From: JAUWOY01 sp034431315
GTDB taxonomy: Bacteria > Chloroflexota > Anaerolineae > VGOG01
Direction: 5' to 3'
Assembly: GCA_034431315.1 (NCBI GenBank)
Contig: DAOUDK010000118.1
Coordinates: 1-50,565, forward strand
DNA length: 50,565 nucleotides
Numbering within the stretch: position 1 is the first letter of the stretch; each line of letters starts with the position of its first letter. The position numbers and the translations under genes were made by a program. A model generated the notes under the pieces. It worked only from the letters and a program-made list of their open reading frames with translations, did no database searches and was not told the origin of the DNA. Positions 17,261-25,589 of the stretch are shown one piece after another.

Positions 17261-18336
17261 TCGAATCGGATTTTAGGGTTAAGGAAGGCATAGGAAACGT
17301 CAACTGCCAGGTTGACCACCGCTATGACCAGAGTGATGACCAGGACAGCCACCTGCACGACTGGGTAGTCCCGCGCCAGGATGGCATCGTACACCCACTT
17401 GCCTATCCCAGGCCAGGAGAAGACCGTCTCGGTCATGATGGCCCCCGCCAGCAGGCTACCGACCTGCAGACCGATGATCGTGATCACTGGCAGGAAGGCA
17501 TTCTTCAGAGCATGGCGCAAGATGACGACCCTCTCCTGCAATCCTTTGGCGTAAGCCGTGCGGATGTAATCTTCCTGCAGCACTTCCAGCATGGCGGAAC
17601 GGGTCATGCGGGCGATGATGGCCATGGGGATGGTGCCCAAGGCAATAGATGGCATCGCCAGATGTTTGAGAGCGAGGCGCAGAGCCTGAGTGTCTTTCGC
17701 GATGATACTGTCAATGGTGTAGAGACCCGTGACGGTCTCCAGGGATAGATCAACCGGAAACCGGCCGTAGGTGGGAAACCAGCCCAACTTGACGCCGAAG
17801 AAGAAAATGAGCATCAATCCTAGCCAAAAGATGGGCATGGAAACGCCCACCAGCGAGCCGATCATGCTCACACTATCGAAAACGGAGTTGCGCCGCGTGG
17901 CGGAGATGATGCCAGCGGGGATGCCCACTACGATGGCAAAGAACATCGCTAGAAGCGACAGTTCCACGGTGGCCGGGAATTTCAGTTTCAACAAATCAGC
18001 GATCGGTGTCTTTTCGTGGACGGACTTGCCCAGGTCGCCCTGCAGCAGGCGGCCGAGGAAGAGAAAGTATTGCGATTCAAAGAGACTCTTGACCCCTTCA
18101 CCGATACCGACTTCGCGACGAAAGACCTGGCCCACGGCATCGGTATTCAAAAAGAGGGGTTCGTTCAAACCCAATTGTTCGCGGATGCGTTCCACGTTTT
18201 CCACCGCCGCGTGCTCGCCCAACATGACGATGGCCGGATCGCCGGGGATAAGGTGAATGAACAGGAAAACGAGGACCGTCACCCCCAACAAAGTGGGAAT
18301 CAGAGAAATCAACCTACGGATGATGTATCTGGTCAA
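17257..18336 (-). CDS. Peptide ABC transporter permease, DppB/OppB-like
   Basis: A 359-residue permease starting MTRYIIRRLISLIPTLLGV, with the usual first membrane helix, a long outer loop between helices 1 and 2 (residues ~35-115), and the EAA loop YIRTAYAKGLQERVVILRH. It forms the inner pore with the overlapping DppC. The segment before helix 2 is longer than in E. coli DppB and carries NTDAVGQVFRREVGIGEG. It is downstream of the LysM-SBP gene, with strong hairpins between. Confidence 0.92.
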   Translation of the reverse strand: MTRYIIRRLISLIPTLLGVTVLVFLFIHLIPGDPAIVMLGEHAAVENVERIREQLGLNEPLFLNTDAVGQVFRREVGIGEGVKSLFESQYFLFLGRLLQGDLGKSVHEKTPIADLLKLKFPATVELSLLAMFFAIVVGIPAGIISATRRNSVFDSVSMIGSLVGVSMPIFWLGLMLIFFFGVKLGWFPTYGRFPVDLSLETVTGLYTIDSIIAKDTQALRLALKHLAMPSIALGTIPMAIIARMTRSAMLEVLQEDYIRTAYAKGLQERVVILRHALKNAFLPVITIIGLQVGSLLAGAIMTETVFSWPGIGKWVYDAILARDYPVVQVAVLVITLVIAVVNLAVDVSYAFLNPKIRFE

Positions 18337-18375
18337 ATGAACACGCTCCTTCTTTTCCGCTTTTCCCGCTCTCCA

Positions 18376-18479
18376 GGGATCGCCAGATCCCTGGATTCAC
18401 ACGGGGATCTGGCGATCCCCTTCGAGCAAAGAGAGTACTCAACGATGAAAGGGGGTGCAGGGACAAACCCCGCACCCCC
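18376..18479 (-). terminator. Two intercistronic hairpins between LysM-SBP and dppB-like genes
   Basis: gggatcgccagatccc (18376-18391) pairs perfectly with 18404-18419, and gggggtgc (18451-18458) with gcaccccc (18472-18479). The second, read on the minus strand, comes first after the SBP stop at 18551. Such hairpins usually stabilise the upstream SBP message or cut read-through into permease genes, giving more binding protein than permease. No strong U-tract follows. Confidence 0.55.
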
Positions 18480-18550
18480 TTCTGCCGTCGTCATGAGGGC
18501 TCACGATAGAGCCCAAGCCTGGTGCGGCTAAAGACCCAGCCTCACCGAGC

Positions 18551-20413
18551 CTAGTCCGCGATCACGACCCTCTCGTACTTGTCGGCGCCTACTGGCTGCA
18601 CCTGGAAGCCGCTGACCTTCGCATTGAACAGGCGCGGGGTGTTGTTGTGGATCACCCACAGACGAGCACGATCCTCGTGCAGCAACCGCTCCACCTCTTC
18701 GTAGAGAGGCGCACGCTTGGCCTGATCAGGCTCGGTGGCGGCCTGGAAAAGCAGGTCGGCCACTTCCTGGTTGGCGTAGTACCCTTCGCGCCCGTCAGGC
18801 TCCTTGACCTGTCCAGTGCCGCTCAGCCCGCCGAAGAAGTAGTTGAGGAAGTTGTCGGGGTCGCCGTTGTCGCCGCCCCAGCCGAGCATGTAGAGACCGT
18901 ACAACTTGCCCTCACGCCGGGAGCCAAGGAAGGTCGCCCAGTCGCCTTCCAGGTACAGTTCGGTCTCAATGCCGACCTTGGCCAGATCAGCGGCCATGGC
19001 CTCACCGATTTCCTTGGGGCTGGGGTAGTAGAAGCGGGTCACCGGCATGTAGTAGAACTTCAGCGGCCCAACTTCTCCGGTGTCCTCGTTGGTGACTTCC
19101 TTCAAACCATCGGGGAAGCCAGCCTCGGCCAGCAATTGCCTGGACAGATCGGGGTCGTAGGCCCAATCCTCGATGTCGGGGCGTCCCCACATAGATGGGT
19201 GCAGGAAGGTGCTCGCCACCTGGCCATAGTCGCCGTAGAAGGCATCTTTCAGAGCCTCGCGGTCAATGGCGTGGAACACTGCCTCTCGCACCTTCGGATC
19301 CTGGAGCTCTTTGATGTGGTAGTTGAAGGCCAGGTAGCCAGTATTCAGGCCCGTGGCCTCCACGTACAGGTTGGGATCCGCCTCAGCATCCTTGATGTCC
19401 TCGATGCCGGCCTGCTCCAGGGCGTGGATATCGCCAGCCTTGAGCGCCAGGTAGCGGGCCGAGTCGTCGGGGATCACACGCCAGATGATCCTGGCGATGG
19501 TCGGCGCACCGCCCCAGTAGTCCACGTTGGCTTCCACGGTGATGTGGGCGTCCTCCACCCACTCCACGAACTTGAAGGGGCCGGTGCCCACAGCTCCCGC
19601 GCTGGGCGTGCCGTAGTCCGCACCGTACTTCTCGAGAGCCGCCGGGCTGGAGATAGCGAACATGTCCATGGCCATGTTGGCCAGCATGGGAGCCAGAGGT
19701 TCCCTGAGAGTGATCTTGACAGTCAAATCGTCCACTGCCTCGACGCTGGTGATGAGACAGTCATCGTCGAAGCCGTTGAACATGTACTCCCAGTATTCGA
19801 ACACCTGCTCCTCAAAGTGCAGCGGGTGATCGGTCTTCCACTGGCGCTCGTAGTTGAGAACCACGGCGTCGGCGTTGAAGGGAGTGCCGTCGTGGAACTT
19901 GACGCCCTCACGCAGGAAGATCGTCCACTCCTTGCTGTCCGCAGAGGCCTCGAAGCCAGTGGCCAGAGCTGGGATGGGCGCCGTGCCACCGTCTTCGTAC
20001 TGGAACAACGGTTCGAGAATCTGGCCGGTGACGCGGAAGGACTCGCCATCGGTGACCACGGCCGGGTCGAGCTGAACGGAGTCACCGCCGCGCCCGAAGA
20101 TGAAGGTCTTGCCTGCAGCGACTTCCCCTTCCACGCCGGGGATGAGGAGCTTCCAACCGGGATGGATCAGACTGGGGTTCTCGATGTTGGCGAAGCTGGT
20201 ATCCTCCTCGTACTTGGCCTTGGTGGCATCGACGATGGCATGATAGGCCGGGCCGTTGCCCAGGTACTTCTCCGCCAGGGTCCAGAGGTTGTCGCCTAGT
20301 TTAACCGTATAGGTCATTTCCTCCTGAGCCGTCGGAGCGGCGGTGGCCACACCCACCATCGTCAGCAGCATTGTGAACACTAAGAACAGATTAACGAACG
20401 TTCTCTTAAACAT
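18551..20413 (-). CDS. Peptide-binding protein (SBP_bac_5) with N-terminal LysM domain
   Basis: A 620-residue exported binding protein. Start at ATG 20413 behind TAAGGAGGAGG; the frame upstream is leader. Residues 1-26 form a Sec signal ending in VATAA with no lipobox Cys. Residues 34-92 form a LysM domain (YTVKLGDNLWTLAEKYLG ... NPSLIHPGWKLLIP), which binds glycan chains. From ~105 on it is a standard family-5 solute-binding protein: LDPAVV, WTIFLREGVKFHDGTPF, GTGPFKFVEW, REAVFHAIDR and LLAEAGFPDG. The LysM probably tethers the binding protein to the wall in place of a lipid anchor. It heads an operon with DppB, DppC, HisM and GlnQ-like genes. Confidence 0.92.
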   Translation of the reverse strand: MFKRTFVNLFLVFTMLLTMVGVATAAPTAQEEMTYTVKLGDNLWTLAEKYLGNGPAYHAIVDATKAKYEEDTSFANIENPSLIHPGWKLLIPGVEGEVAAGKTFIFGRGGDSVQLDPAVVTDGESFRVTGQILEPLFQYEDGGTAPIPALATGFEASADSKEWTIFLREGVKFHDGTPFNADAVVLNYERQWKTDHPLHFEEQVFEYWEYMFNGFDDDCLITSVEAVDDLTVKITLREPLAPMLANMAMDMFAISSPAALEKYGADYGTPSAGAVGTGPFKFVEWVEDAHITVEANVDYWGGAPTIARIIWRVIPDDSARYLALKAGDIHALEQAGIEDIKDAEADPNLYVEATGLNTGYLAFNYHIKELQDPKVREAVFHAIDREALKDAFYGDYGQVASTFLHPSMWGRPDIEDWAYDPDLSRQLLAEAGFPDGLKEVTNEDTGEVGPLKFYYMPVTRFYYPSPKEIGEAMAADLAKVGIETELYLEGDWATFLGSRREGKLYGLYMLGWGGDNGDPDNFLNYFFGGLSGTGQVKEPDGREGYYANQEVADLLFQAATEPDQAKRAPLYEEVERLLHEDRARLWVIHNNTPRLFNAKVSGFQVQPVGADKYERVVIAD

Positions 20414-20453
20414 TTGTTGCCTCCTCCTTATATTTTGTTTCTGGATGTTTGGC

Positions 20454-20580
20454 GCCAAGCCGTCTTTCAGCGACTTGACACGGACTCTTAACCTGCCGAG
20501 GGCGCCTAGCCCCACGCCTGACTGCAACTCACTGATTCCTTTGTGCAGATGGTATTCTAAGGCCGAATCAACTCCTTTCA
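20454..20580 (-). promoter_or_regulatory. Conserved structured leader, copy A (upstream of LysM-SBP)
   Basis: A ~127-nt 5' UTR element about 85% identical by eye to copy B at 25358-25487. Conserved blocks are GAATACCATCTGCACAAAGG, the GGGCTAGGCGCCC hairpin followed by TCGGCAGGTTAAGAG, and a 3' hairpin GTCAAGTCG/CGGCTTGGC closing on a CTGAAAGA loop. In copy B the same stem is GTCAAGCTG/CAGCTTGGC, so two base pairs changed while pairing was kept. It ends ~40 nt before the ATG. I do not recognise it as a known riboswitch class. Confidence 0.7.
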
Positions 20581-20637
20581 CAAATCATACAACTTCAGAG
20601 GTCCGGAGGTTCAAAACGGGAGTCACGATCTACTACA

Positions 20638-20666
20638 AGCATATCAGATATGAGCGATTCTGTCAA
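20638..20666 (-). promoter_or_regulatory. Sigma-70 promoter of the LysM-SBP operon
   Basis: On the minus strand TTGACA (20666-20661), 17-bp spacer, TATGCT (20643-20638). The transcript would start near 20631, ~218 nt before the ATG, and would include the whole conserved leader. Confidence 0.75.
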
Positions 20667-20740
20667 ATCTCATTTCGTATCCGTTCACCTTGTGCTCGCA
20701 GCGGACCCTAGTCCGCTGCTGGCCAGGAATGGGGCAGGCG

Positions 20741-21664
20741 CTACAAGCGCAACCGAGGATCGAGCGCATCACGCAAACCATCACCCAGCAGGTTGAAGCC
20801 TAGCACTGTGATCATAATCGCCAAGCCGGGGAAGAACACCAGGTGCGGCGCACTGAAGACCTGGTTCCGCTCGGAAGCTAACATGGATCCCCATTCAGGA
20901 TCAGGGGGTTGCGCGCCCATCCCGATAAACGAAAGCGCTGCCGTCTCCAGAATGGCGGTGCCAATACCCAATGTGCCCTGCACGATCATCGGAGAAATGG
21001 CATTGGGCAAGACATGCAAAAAGAGAATTCGCAATGGATTGGCCCCAATTGACCGGGCCGCCGAAACATACTCCTCCTCTTTGACCGACAAAACACTGGA
21101 GCGGATAACCCGGGCAAACGACGGAATGTTGACGATAGCGATCGCCATCATCGCATTAGTTAAACCCGGCCCCAGAACAGCAACAATGGCAATGGCCAGC
21201 AATAGAAAGGGAAAAGCCAGTACCACGTCGAGAACACGCATAATAACGTCTGATACCCATCCTCCAACATAACCAGCTATAGCCCCCAGTATTGTCCCCA
21301 CAATTATGGCGGCGCCAATGGTGACAAATCCAATGAATAGGGAGATACGGGTGCCATAAATGATACGGCTAAACTCATCCCGCACATTGCCATCAGTGCC
21401 CATCAGATGCTGAGGTTGGTCTCTGGGGCAACCCAGCAGGTGAATGCACGGGTCTGCTCGTTTCTTAACCGGTTCTATTCCAATGAGAACTTGAATCGGA
21501 TCATAAGGTGCAATGACGGGGGCAAAAACAGCCACCAGGGTCAAGAACCCCAGAATGATCATCCCGGTGACTCCCGATCGTTGCCGGAAGAGCCGTCGCA
21601 GGGCCACTAACCACAAGTTCTCAGAGCGTGAGTCTTTTCGGAATTCTGTAGATAGAGTCTTCAT
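20741..21664 (-). CDS. Peptide ABC transporter permease, DppC/OppC-like
   Basis: A 307-residue permease from the ATG at 21664, which avoids overlapping dppB as the longer frame would. It shows the DppC N-terminal cytoplasmic segment, a QHLMGTDGNVRDEFSRIIYG loop, six membrane helices, the EAA loop YVSAARSIGANPLRILFLHV and the same LGDGLRDALDPRLRL ending as the copy at 16343. A Cys-containing insert (DPCIHLLGCPRDQPQ) precedes the GTDG motif and is unusual. The ribosome site is weak, so coupling to the dppB stop 10 bp upstream is likely. Confidence 0.9.
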   Translation of the reverse strand: MKTLSTEFRKDSRSENLWLVALRRLFRQRSGVTGMIILGFLTLVAVFAPVIAPYDPIQVLIGIEPVKKRADPCIHLLGCPRDQPQHLMGTDGNVRDEFSRIIYGTRISLFIGFVTIGAAIIVGTILGAIAGYVGGWVSDVIMRVLDVVLAFPFLLLAIAIVAVLGPGLTNAMMAIAIVNIPSFARVIRSSVLSVKEEEYVSAARSIGANPLRILFLHVLPNAISPMIVQGTLGIGTAILETAALSFIGMGAQPPDPEWGSMLASERNQVFSAPHLVFFPGLAIMITVLGFNLLGDGLRDALDPRLRL

Positions 21665-21674
21665 TTGTTTGTTT

Positions 21675-22754
21675 TCAGTCAAGCTTAATGCGGGGATCGA
21701 GGAAAGCATACGATAGATCTACCACCAGGTTTACGACGATATATCCTATCGCGACTACGACCGTGAAACCCTGAATGATGGGATAATCGCGTGCAGTGAT
21801 GGCTTCATATAGGCTTCGCCCCACCCCTGCCAAGCTAAAAATGGTCTCAGTCAGAATAGCTCCACTGAAGACCACTCCCAGTTGAAGCCCCACTATCGTT
21901 ATGATTGGTAGGAGTGCGTTACGGAAGGCGTGCCTCAACACCACCATTCGTTCAGACAGCCCTTTGGCCCGGGCCGTACGCACGTAGTCTAACCCCAGTA
22001 CTTGCAACATACTGGAGCGAGTCATACGCGCGATAATGGCCATGGGAATAGTGCTGAGCGCAGTCGAAGGCAAAATCAAATGGGTGATGGCGTCTTTCAG
22101 AACCACCCAGTCGAAGGTAATCAGGGAGTTGAAAATATACATATTGGCAAAGAATTCCAAAAAACGATAGGGAGCCGTACCTTCTATCACTTCCCAGCCA
22201 TAGACCTCATAAAAAGGTATCGCCACTACCCCGGCTGACAGCCGTCCCGAAGGGGGTAGCCAAAAGGGCGTGTCTTTCAGCAATAAAGCAAAAACGTAAG
22301 CCAACATCAAACCCAACCAAAATATAGGCATCGAAACCCCGATGTTCGCCCACACCATGGTGGCCATATCAATTGCGGAATTATAACGTAGAGCCGAAAT
22401 AATACCAAGTGGAATGCCAATTAAACAAGCCAGAAATAAGCCGGCGAAACCCAGTTCGACCGTCGTTGGCAAACGCTCGATCAAGATCTGGACAATAGGA
22501 CGACCAAAGCGGATCGAATTGCCAAAATCACCCCGCGCCAGATCTTTCAGATAGATGCCAAATTGAACTGGGATCGGCTTATCCAATCCCTTCTCGCGAA
22601 TGAAACGCTCGCAAACTTCTACGGTGGCTTTCTCACCCAGGATCGCTTTGCAGGGATCGCCAGGAATTGCCCGGGCCAGCGCAAAAGTAACTGTCAAGAC
22701 GCCAAATAGAACAGGCATTGAGGCCAGGAAACGTCGAATAATGTATTTGATCAT
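21675..22754 (-). CDS. Peptide ABC transporter permease, DppB/OppB-like
   Basis: A 359-residue DppB-type permease (MIKYIIRRFLASMPVLFGVL) with a long first outer loop, EAA loop YVRTARAKGLSERMVVLRH and C-terminus AFLDPRIKLD. A ~60-residue outer loop in the middle (KDTPFWLPPSGRLSAGVVAI and following) is longer than usual. It follows the fusion binding-protein gene by ~110 bp and pairs with the DppC-like gene at 20741. No ATPase gene belongs to this set in the window. Confidence 0.92.
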   Translation of the reverse strand: MIKYIIRRFLASMPVLFGVLTVTFALARAIPGDPCKAILGEKATVEVCERFIREKGLDKPIPVQFGIYLKDLARGDFGNSIRFGRPIVQILIERLPTTVELGFAGLFLACLIGIPLGIISALRYNSAIDMATMVWANIGVSMPIFWLGLMLAYVFALLLKDTPFWLPPSGRLSAGVVAIPFYEVYGWEVIEGTAPYRFLEFFANMYIFNSLITFDWVVLKDAITHLILPSTALSTIPMAIIARMTRSSMLQVLGLDYVRTARAKGLSERMVVLRHAFRNALLPIITIVGLQLGVVFSGAILTETIFSLAGVGRSLYEAITARDYPIIQGFTVVVAIGYIVVNLVVDLSYAFLDPRIKLD

Positions 22755-22867
22755 ATATCACCTTAAAGCACAACATGCGGGATGGCTACCGCCCAATTGA
22801 GACGAATAGCCACCCCGCATTGTCTTAGTACACGCCTTAGTTAAACCAAACGTAAGTAGCGTAATAG

Positions 22868-25327
22868 CTACTCAAGGTTCATCAAGGCATCGAACAGATA
22901 GGATGGGTATTCAAACGCGCCTGTGTTGCCGATGTGATAGGGGCTGGCAGCGTTCATACCTGCATCCCATGACCTGACGACGTCGTTGGCATCCACCGTT
23001 GACCCGTCGTGGAACTTGACGCCTTCCCGCAGGTAGCAGGTCCAGACAGTGCTGTCCTCGTTCGCCTCACAGGAGGTGGCCAGAGTCGGCTGAGCCACAC
23101 CGAACTCATCGTACTTGTACAGACCTTCGGTCACCATCTTGCAGGCATCCAGGGACTCGCCGTCGGTCTCGTCCATGCAGTACAGGCTGATCGGCTCGGC
23201 GGCCTTCAGGTAGATGAGGGTATCTCTACCGCCCGGATTCACTTTCCACAAGCTCGGCGGGCCAAGCACCGCGGTGTGAGCGCCTTCCACGTCACCCAGC
23301 GCAGCATCGGCCGGGGCTCCGTGGGCGATCGGCACCATGGGTACCAACTCTTTGATGTTGTTGTTGGCCTGCTCGTACATTGGGGCGGTCGTCGCCTCAT
23401 CGGCAATCGTTGAGGCTTTCTCCAGGATCTCATAGATCTCGGGGTATGGATCGCCGTACTGTGGGTTAGACCTGCTGAAGTGGAAGTCCAGGAAGTTGGT
23501 CACGTGAAGGTAATCGGCGCCCCAACCCAGCAAGTATAGACCATCGAGATTGCCCGCAGTGGATTCGGCAATGAACTCACCCGACTCCATCACGATCACC
23601 TGGACATCAATGCCCAGGTTCTCGCGCAACTGGCTCTGGACCTCGACGGCCACCAGGCCCGGCTCCGGCAGGTAGACGCGGAACACGTCGCGATAGTAGA
23701 TCGCGGACTCGAAGCCGTCTGGGTAGCCTGCCTCGGCCAGCAAGTCGCGGGCAGCCTGTGGGTCGAACTCGTACCATTCTTCGCCCTGGCAAGCGTTGGG
23801 GATGCTGCAAGGTGTGAAGTGGGAAGCGACCACTGAGCCTGCGGGGAAGAAGTGGTCCACGATGCGCTGGCGGTCAATGCCCATGGCGACCGCCTTGCGG
23901 ACCCTTACGTCGTTCCAGGGCTCAAAGGTGTTGGTCATCGCCAGGTAGAGGATATTGGGGTTCGGCACCGGGAGGAACTGCAGGCTAGGATCGTCCTTCA
24001 CTACGTCGTAGTCGTCCGGGCTTAGCTTCACGATGTGGTCCACCGTGCCAGCTTGTAGTTCCAGCAAACGCGCCGCACCTTCGGTGGCCCAGCGGAAGAC
24101 CAACGTCTTGGCCACAGCCGGTTCGCCCCAGTAATCGTCGAAGCGCTTGAAGATGATGCTATCGCCCCGGTTCCAGCTATCTATGTAGTAAGGGGCGGTG
24201 CCGATGGGGTGCTCGAGCAGCTCAGTTGTGCCAGCCTTCTCCTCAATCCACTCACGAGGCTGGATATAGAAGGGCGTGAAAGCCACCTTGGCCAGGAAGG
24301 CCGGGTCCGGCTTGCACATCGTAAACTGCACGGTCATCTCATCAATGGCCGCGATCTCCTTCATTTTGTTGTTTTCACAGGGAGCACTGACGACCAGCAG
24401 AGCCGCCGCGACCTCCTTGGTGATGTCCTCACCGTACCACTTCATGGATAGTGCGGTCATGGTGCCATCGCTGTGCATGTCCGCCAGGATGTCGTTGAGC
24501 TTGGCCAGCAACCTCGCGCTAGGCCCACGCGATTTGTCCAGCGCGAAGGACAGAGGCTCGTAGAAGACCGGATCACCCAGCAACTTGATGGGCACGCCCT
24601 CATCAATGGCAGCCTGCAAAGTGGGGATGGCTGACATCACGGCGTCCAGGCGGACGCCGTCGCCGAGCCGCAGGTCCTCGATGGCGTTGGCGTCGGTGGG
24701 ATAGGTCCTCAGCTCGCCAGCTTCCCAGTCAACGTACTCAACCGTATACCCCGCGATGGGAATGTCGAGCTCCTTGTTCATGAAGTACTCGTAGGTGCAC
24801 TCGCTGCACAGGCCGATGACCTTGCCGGCCAGGTCGTCCACAGTCTTGATGGTCGTGTTGTCCGCGTGCACGGCGAACCCGGCTGGAGTGTAGTAGTAGG
24901 GATCGGTGAACCACAGCACCTCCCCCCGCGCCACCGTAGGGGTCATGCTGCCGATGCTGATGTCGTAGCGACCCACCCAACTGCCAGCAGTGAGGAGGTC
25001 CCATTCGGGGGTCTCGAACTTCAGATCAACGCCCAGCCGGGCGGCGACCTCTTTGTAGACGTCAATGTCGAAGCCAACCATCTCCCCAGCGTCGTTCAGG
25101 GAGCTCTGGGGAGCGTAGTTGGGATCGGTGGCGCCTACTATTTCACCGTTCTCCAGGATTATGTCCAGGAGATCCTTGACCTCCGGCACCGGGGTTGGCG
25201 TAGCGGGCACTGGCGTCGGCGTGGGGGGCACCGGGGTCGGCGTAGGTGTTGCCGCCGGTCTGCAAGCGGCAACCGCCAGACCGAGGATCAAGACTATCGC
25301 CAGGATGTTCAAAATTCTGCCTTTCAT
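22868..25327 (-). CDS. Fusion binding lipoprotein: SBP_bac_3 plus circularly permuted SBP_bac_5
   Basis: An 819-residue lipoprotein (lipobox LAVAAC, Pro-Thr linker) starting at ATG 25327 behind AAGGAGGAG. Residues ~50-305 are a polar-amino-acid binding domain (SBP_bac_3): GFDIDVYKEVAARLG, DISIGSMTPTVARGE, then SMKWYG. Residues ~316-695 are the middle and end of a peptide-binding domain (SBP_bac_5): IDEMTVQFTMCKPDPAFLA, GTAPYYIDSW, RVRKAVAMGIDRQRI, LLAEAGYPDGFES. Residues ~700-819 then give what is normally the beginning of that domain: EPISLYCMDETDGES, GLYKYDEFGVAQPTLA, WTCYLREGVKFHDGSTVDAND, ending LFDALMNLE. The order is therefore circularly permuted. It heads an operon with DppB/DppC-like genes. 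Confidence 0.85.
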   Translation of the reverse strand: MKGRILNILAIVLILGLAVAACRPAATPTPTPVPPTPTPVPATPTPVPEVKDLLDIILENGEIVGATDPNYAPQSSLNDAGEMVGFDIDVYKEVAARLGVDLKFETPEWDLLTAGSWVGRYDISIGSMTPTVARGEVLWFTDPYYYTPAGFAVHADNTTIKTVDDLAGKVIGLCSECTYEYFMNKELDIPIAGYTVEYVDWEAGELRTYPTDANAIEDLRLGDGVRLDAVMSAIPTLQAAIDEGVPIKLLGDPVFYEPLSFALDKSRGPSARLLAKLNDILADMHSDGTMTALSMKWYGEDITKEVAAALLVVSAPCENNKMKEIAAIDEMTVQFTMCKPDPAFLAKVAFTPFYIQPREWIEEKAGTTELLEHPIGTAPYYIDSWNRGDSIIFKRFDDYWGEPAVAKTLVFRWATEGAARLLELQAGTVDHIVKLSPDDYDVVKDDPSLQFLPVPNPNILYLAMTNTFEPWNDVRVRKAVAMGIDRQRIVDHFFPAGSVVASHFTPCSIPNACQGEEWYEFDPQAARDLLAEAGYPDGFESAIYYRDVFRVYLPEPGLVAVEVQSQLRENLGIDVQVIVMESGEFIAESTAGNLDGLYLLGWGADYLHVTNFLDFHFSRSNPQYGDPYPEIYEILEKASTIADEATTAPMYEQANNNIKELVPMVPIAHGAPADAALGDVEGAHTAVLGPPSLWKVNPGGRDTLIYLKAAEPISLYCMDETDGESLDACKMVTEGLYKYDEFGVAQPTLATSCEANEDSTVWTCYLREGVKFHDGSTVDANDVVRSWDAGMNAASPYHIGNTGAFEYPSYLFDALMNLE

Positions 25328-25357
25328 TTTCAATCTCCTCCTTGTTTGATGTATAGT

Positions 25358-25487
25358 GCCAAGCTGTCTTTCACCAGCTTGACGCAAGCTCTTAACCTGC
25401 CGAGGGCGCCTAGCCCTGCGCCGCCTGACTGCGGCTCGATGACTCCTTTGTGCAGATGGTATTCTGAGGCTGAATCAACTCCTTTCA
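25358..25487 (-). promoter_or_regulatory. Conserved structured leader, copy B (upstream of the fusion SBP)
   Basis: A ~130-nt element matching copy A (20454-20580), with GAATACCATCTGCACAAAGG, GGGCTAGGCGCCC and TCGGCAGGTTAAGAG identical. The 3' stem GTCAAGCTG/CAGCTTGGC shows paired changes relative to copy A. It lies ~31 nt before the start codon. No promoter is visible upstream, where a word repeat (25497-25546) begins. Confidence 0.7.
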
Positions 25488-25496
25488 AATCAACGG

Positions 25497-25546
25497 AGAA
25501 TGGAGAATGGAAGATGGAAAATGGAGATTGGAGATTGGAGATTGGC
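25497..25546. repeat. Degenerate word repeat (gagaatgg/gagattgg)
   Basis: Tandem-like words gagaatggaagatgg and gagattggagattggagatt fill the space between livF and the SBP leader, continuing into a pyrimidine-rich tract to about 25588. No gene is seen in the spacer. Confidence 0.7.
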
Positions 25547-25589
25547 TTTCCATCTTCCCCCCTCCCCCTTCCCCTTTCCCTCTCTCTGG

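Noticed and set aside
18647..20299. 550-codon open frame opposite the LysM-SBP gene
   Set aside because: It is the antisense frame of a strongly supported binding-protein gene in GC-rich DNA; it has no family resemblance and no ribosome site.
20454..20580. Cobalamin or lysine riboswitch
   Set aside because: The B12 box and the lysine core motifs are absent; only short chance similarities such as GCAGTCAGG occur.
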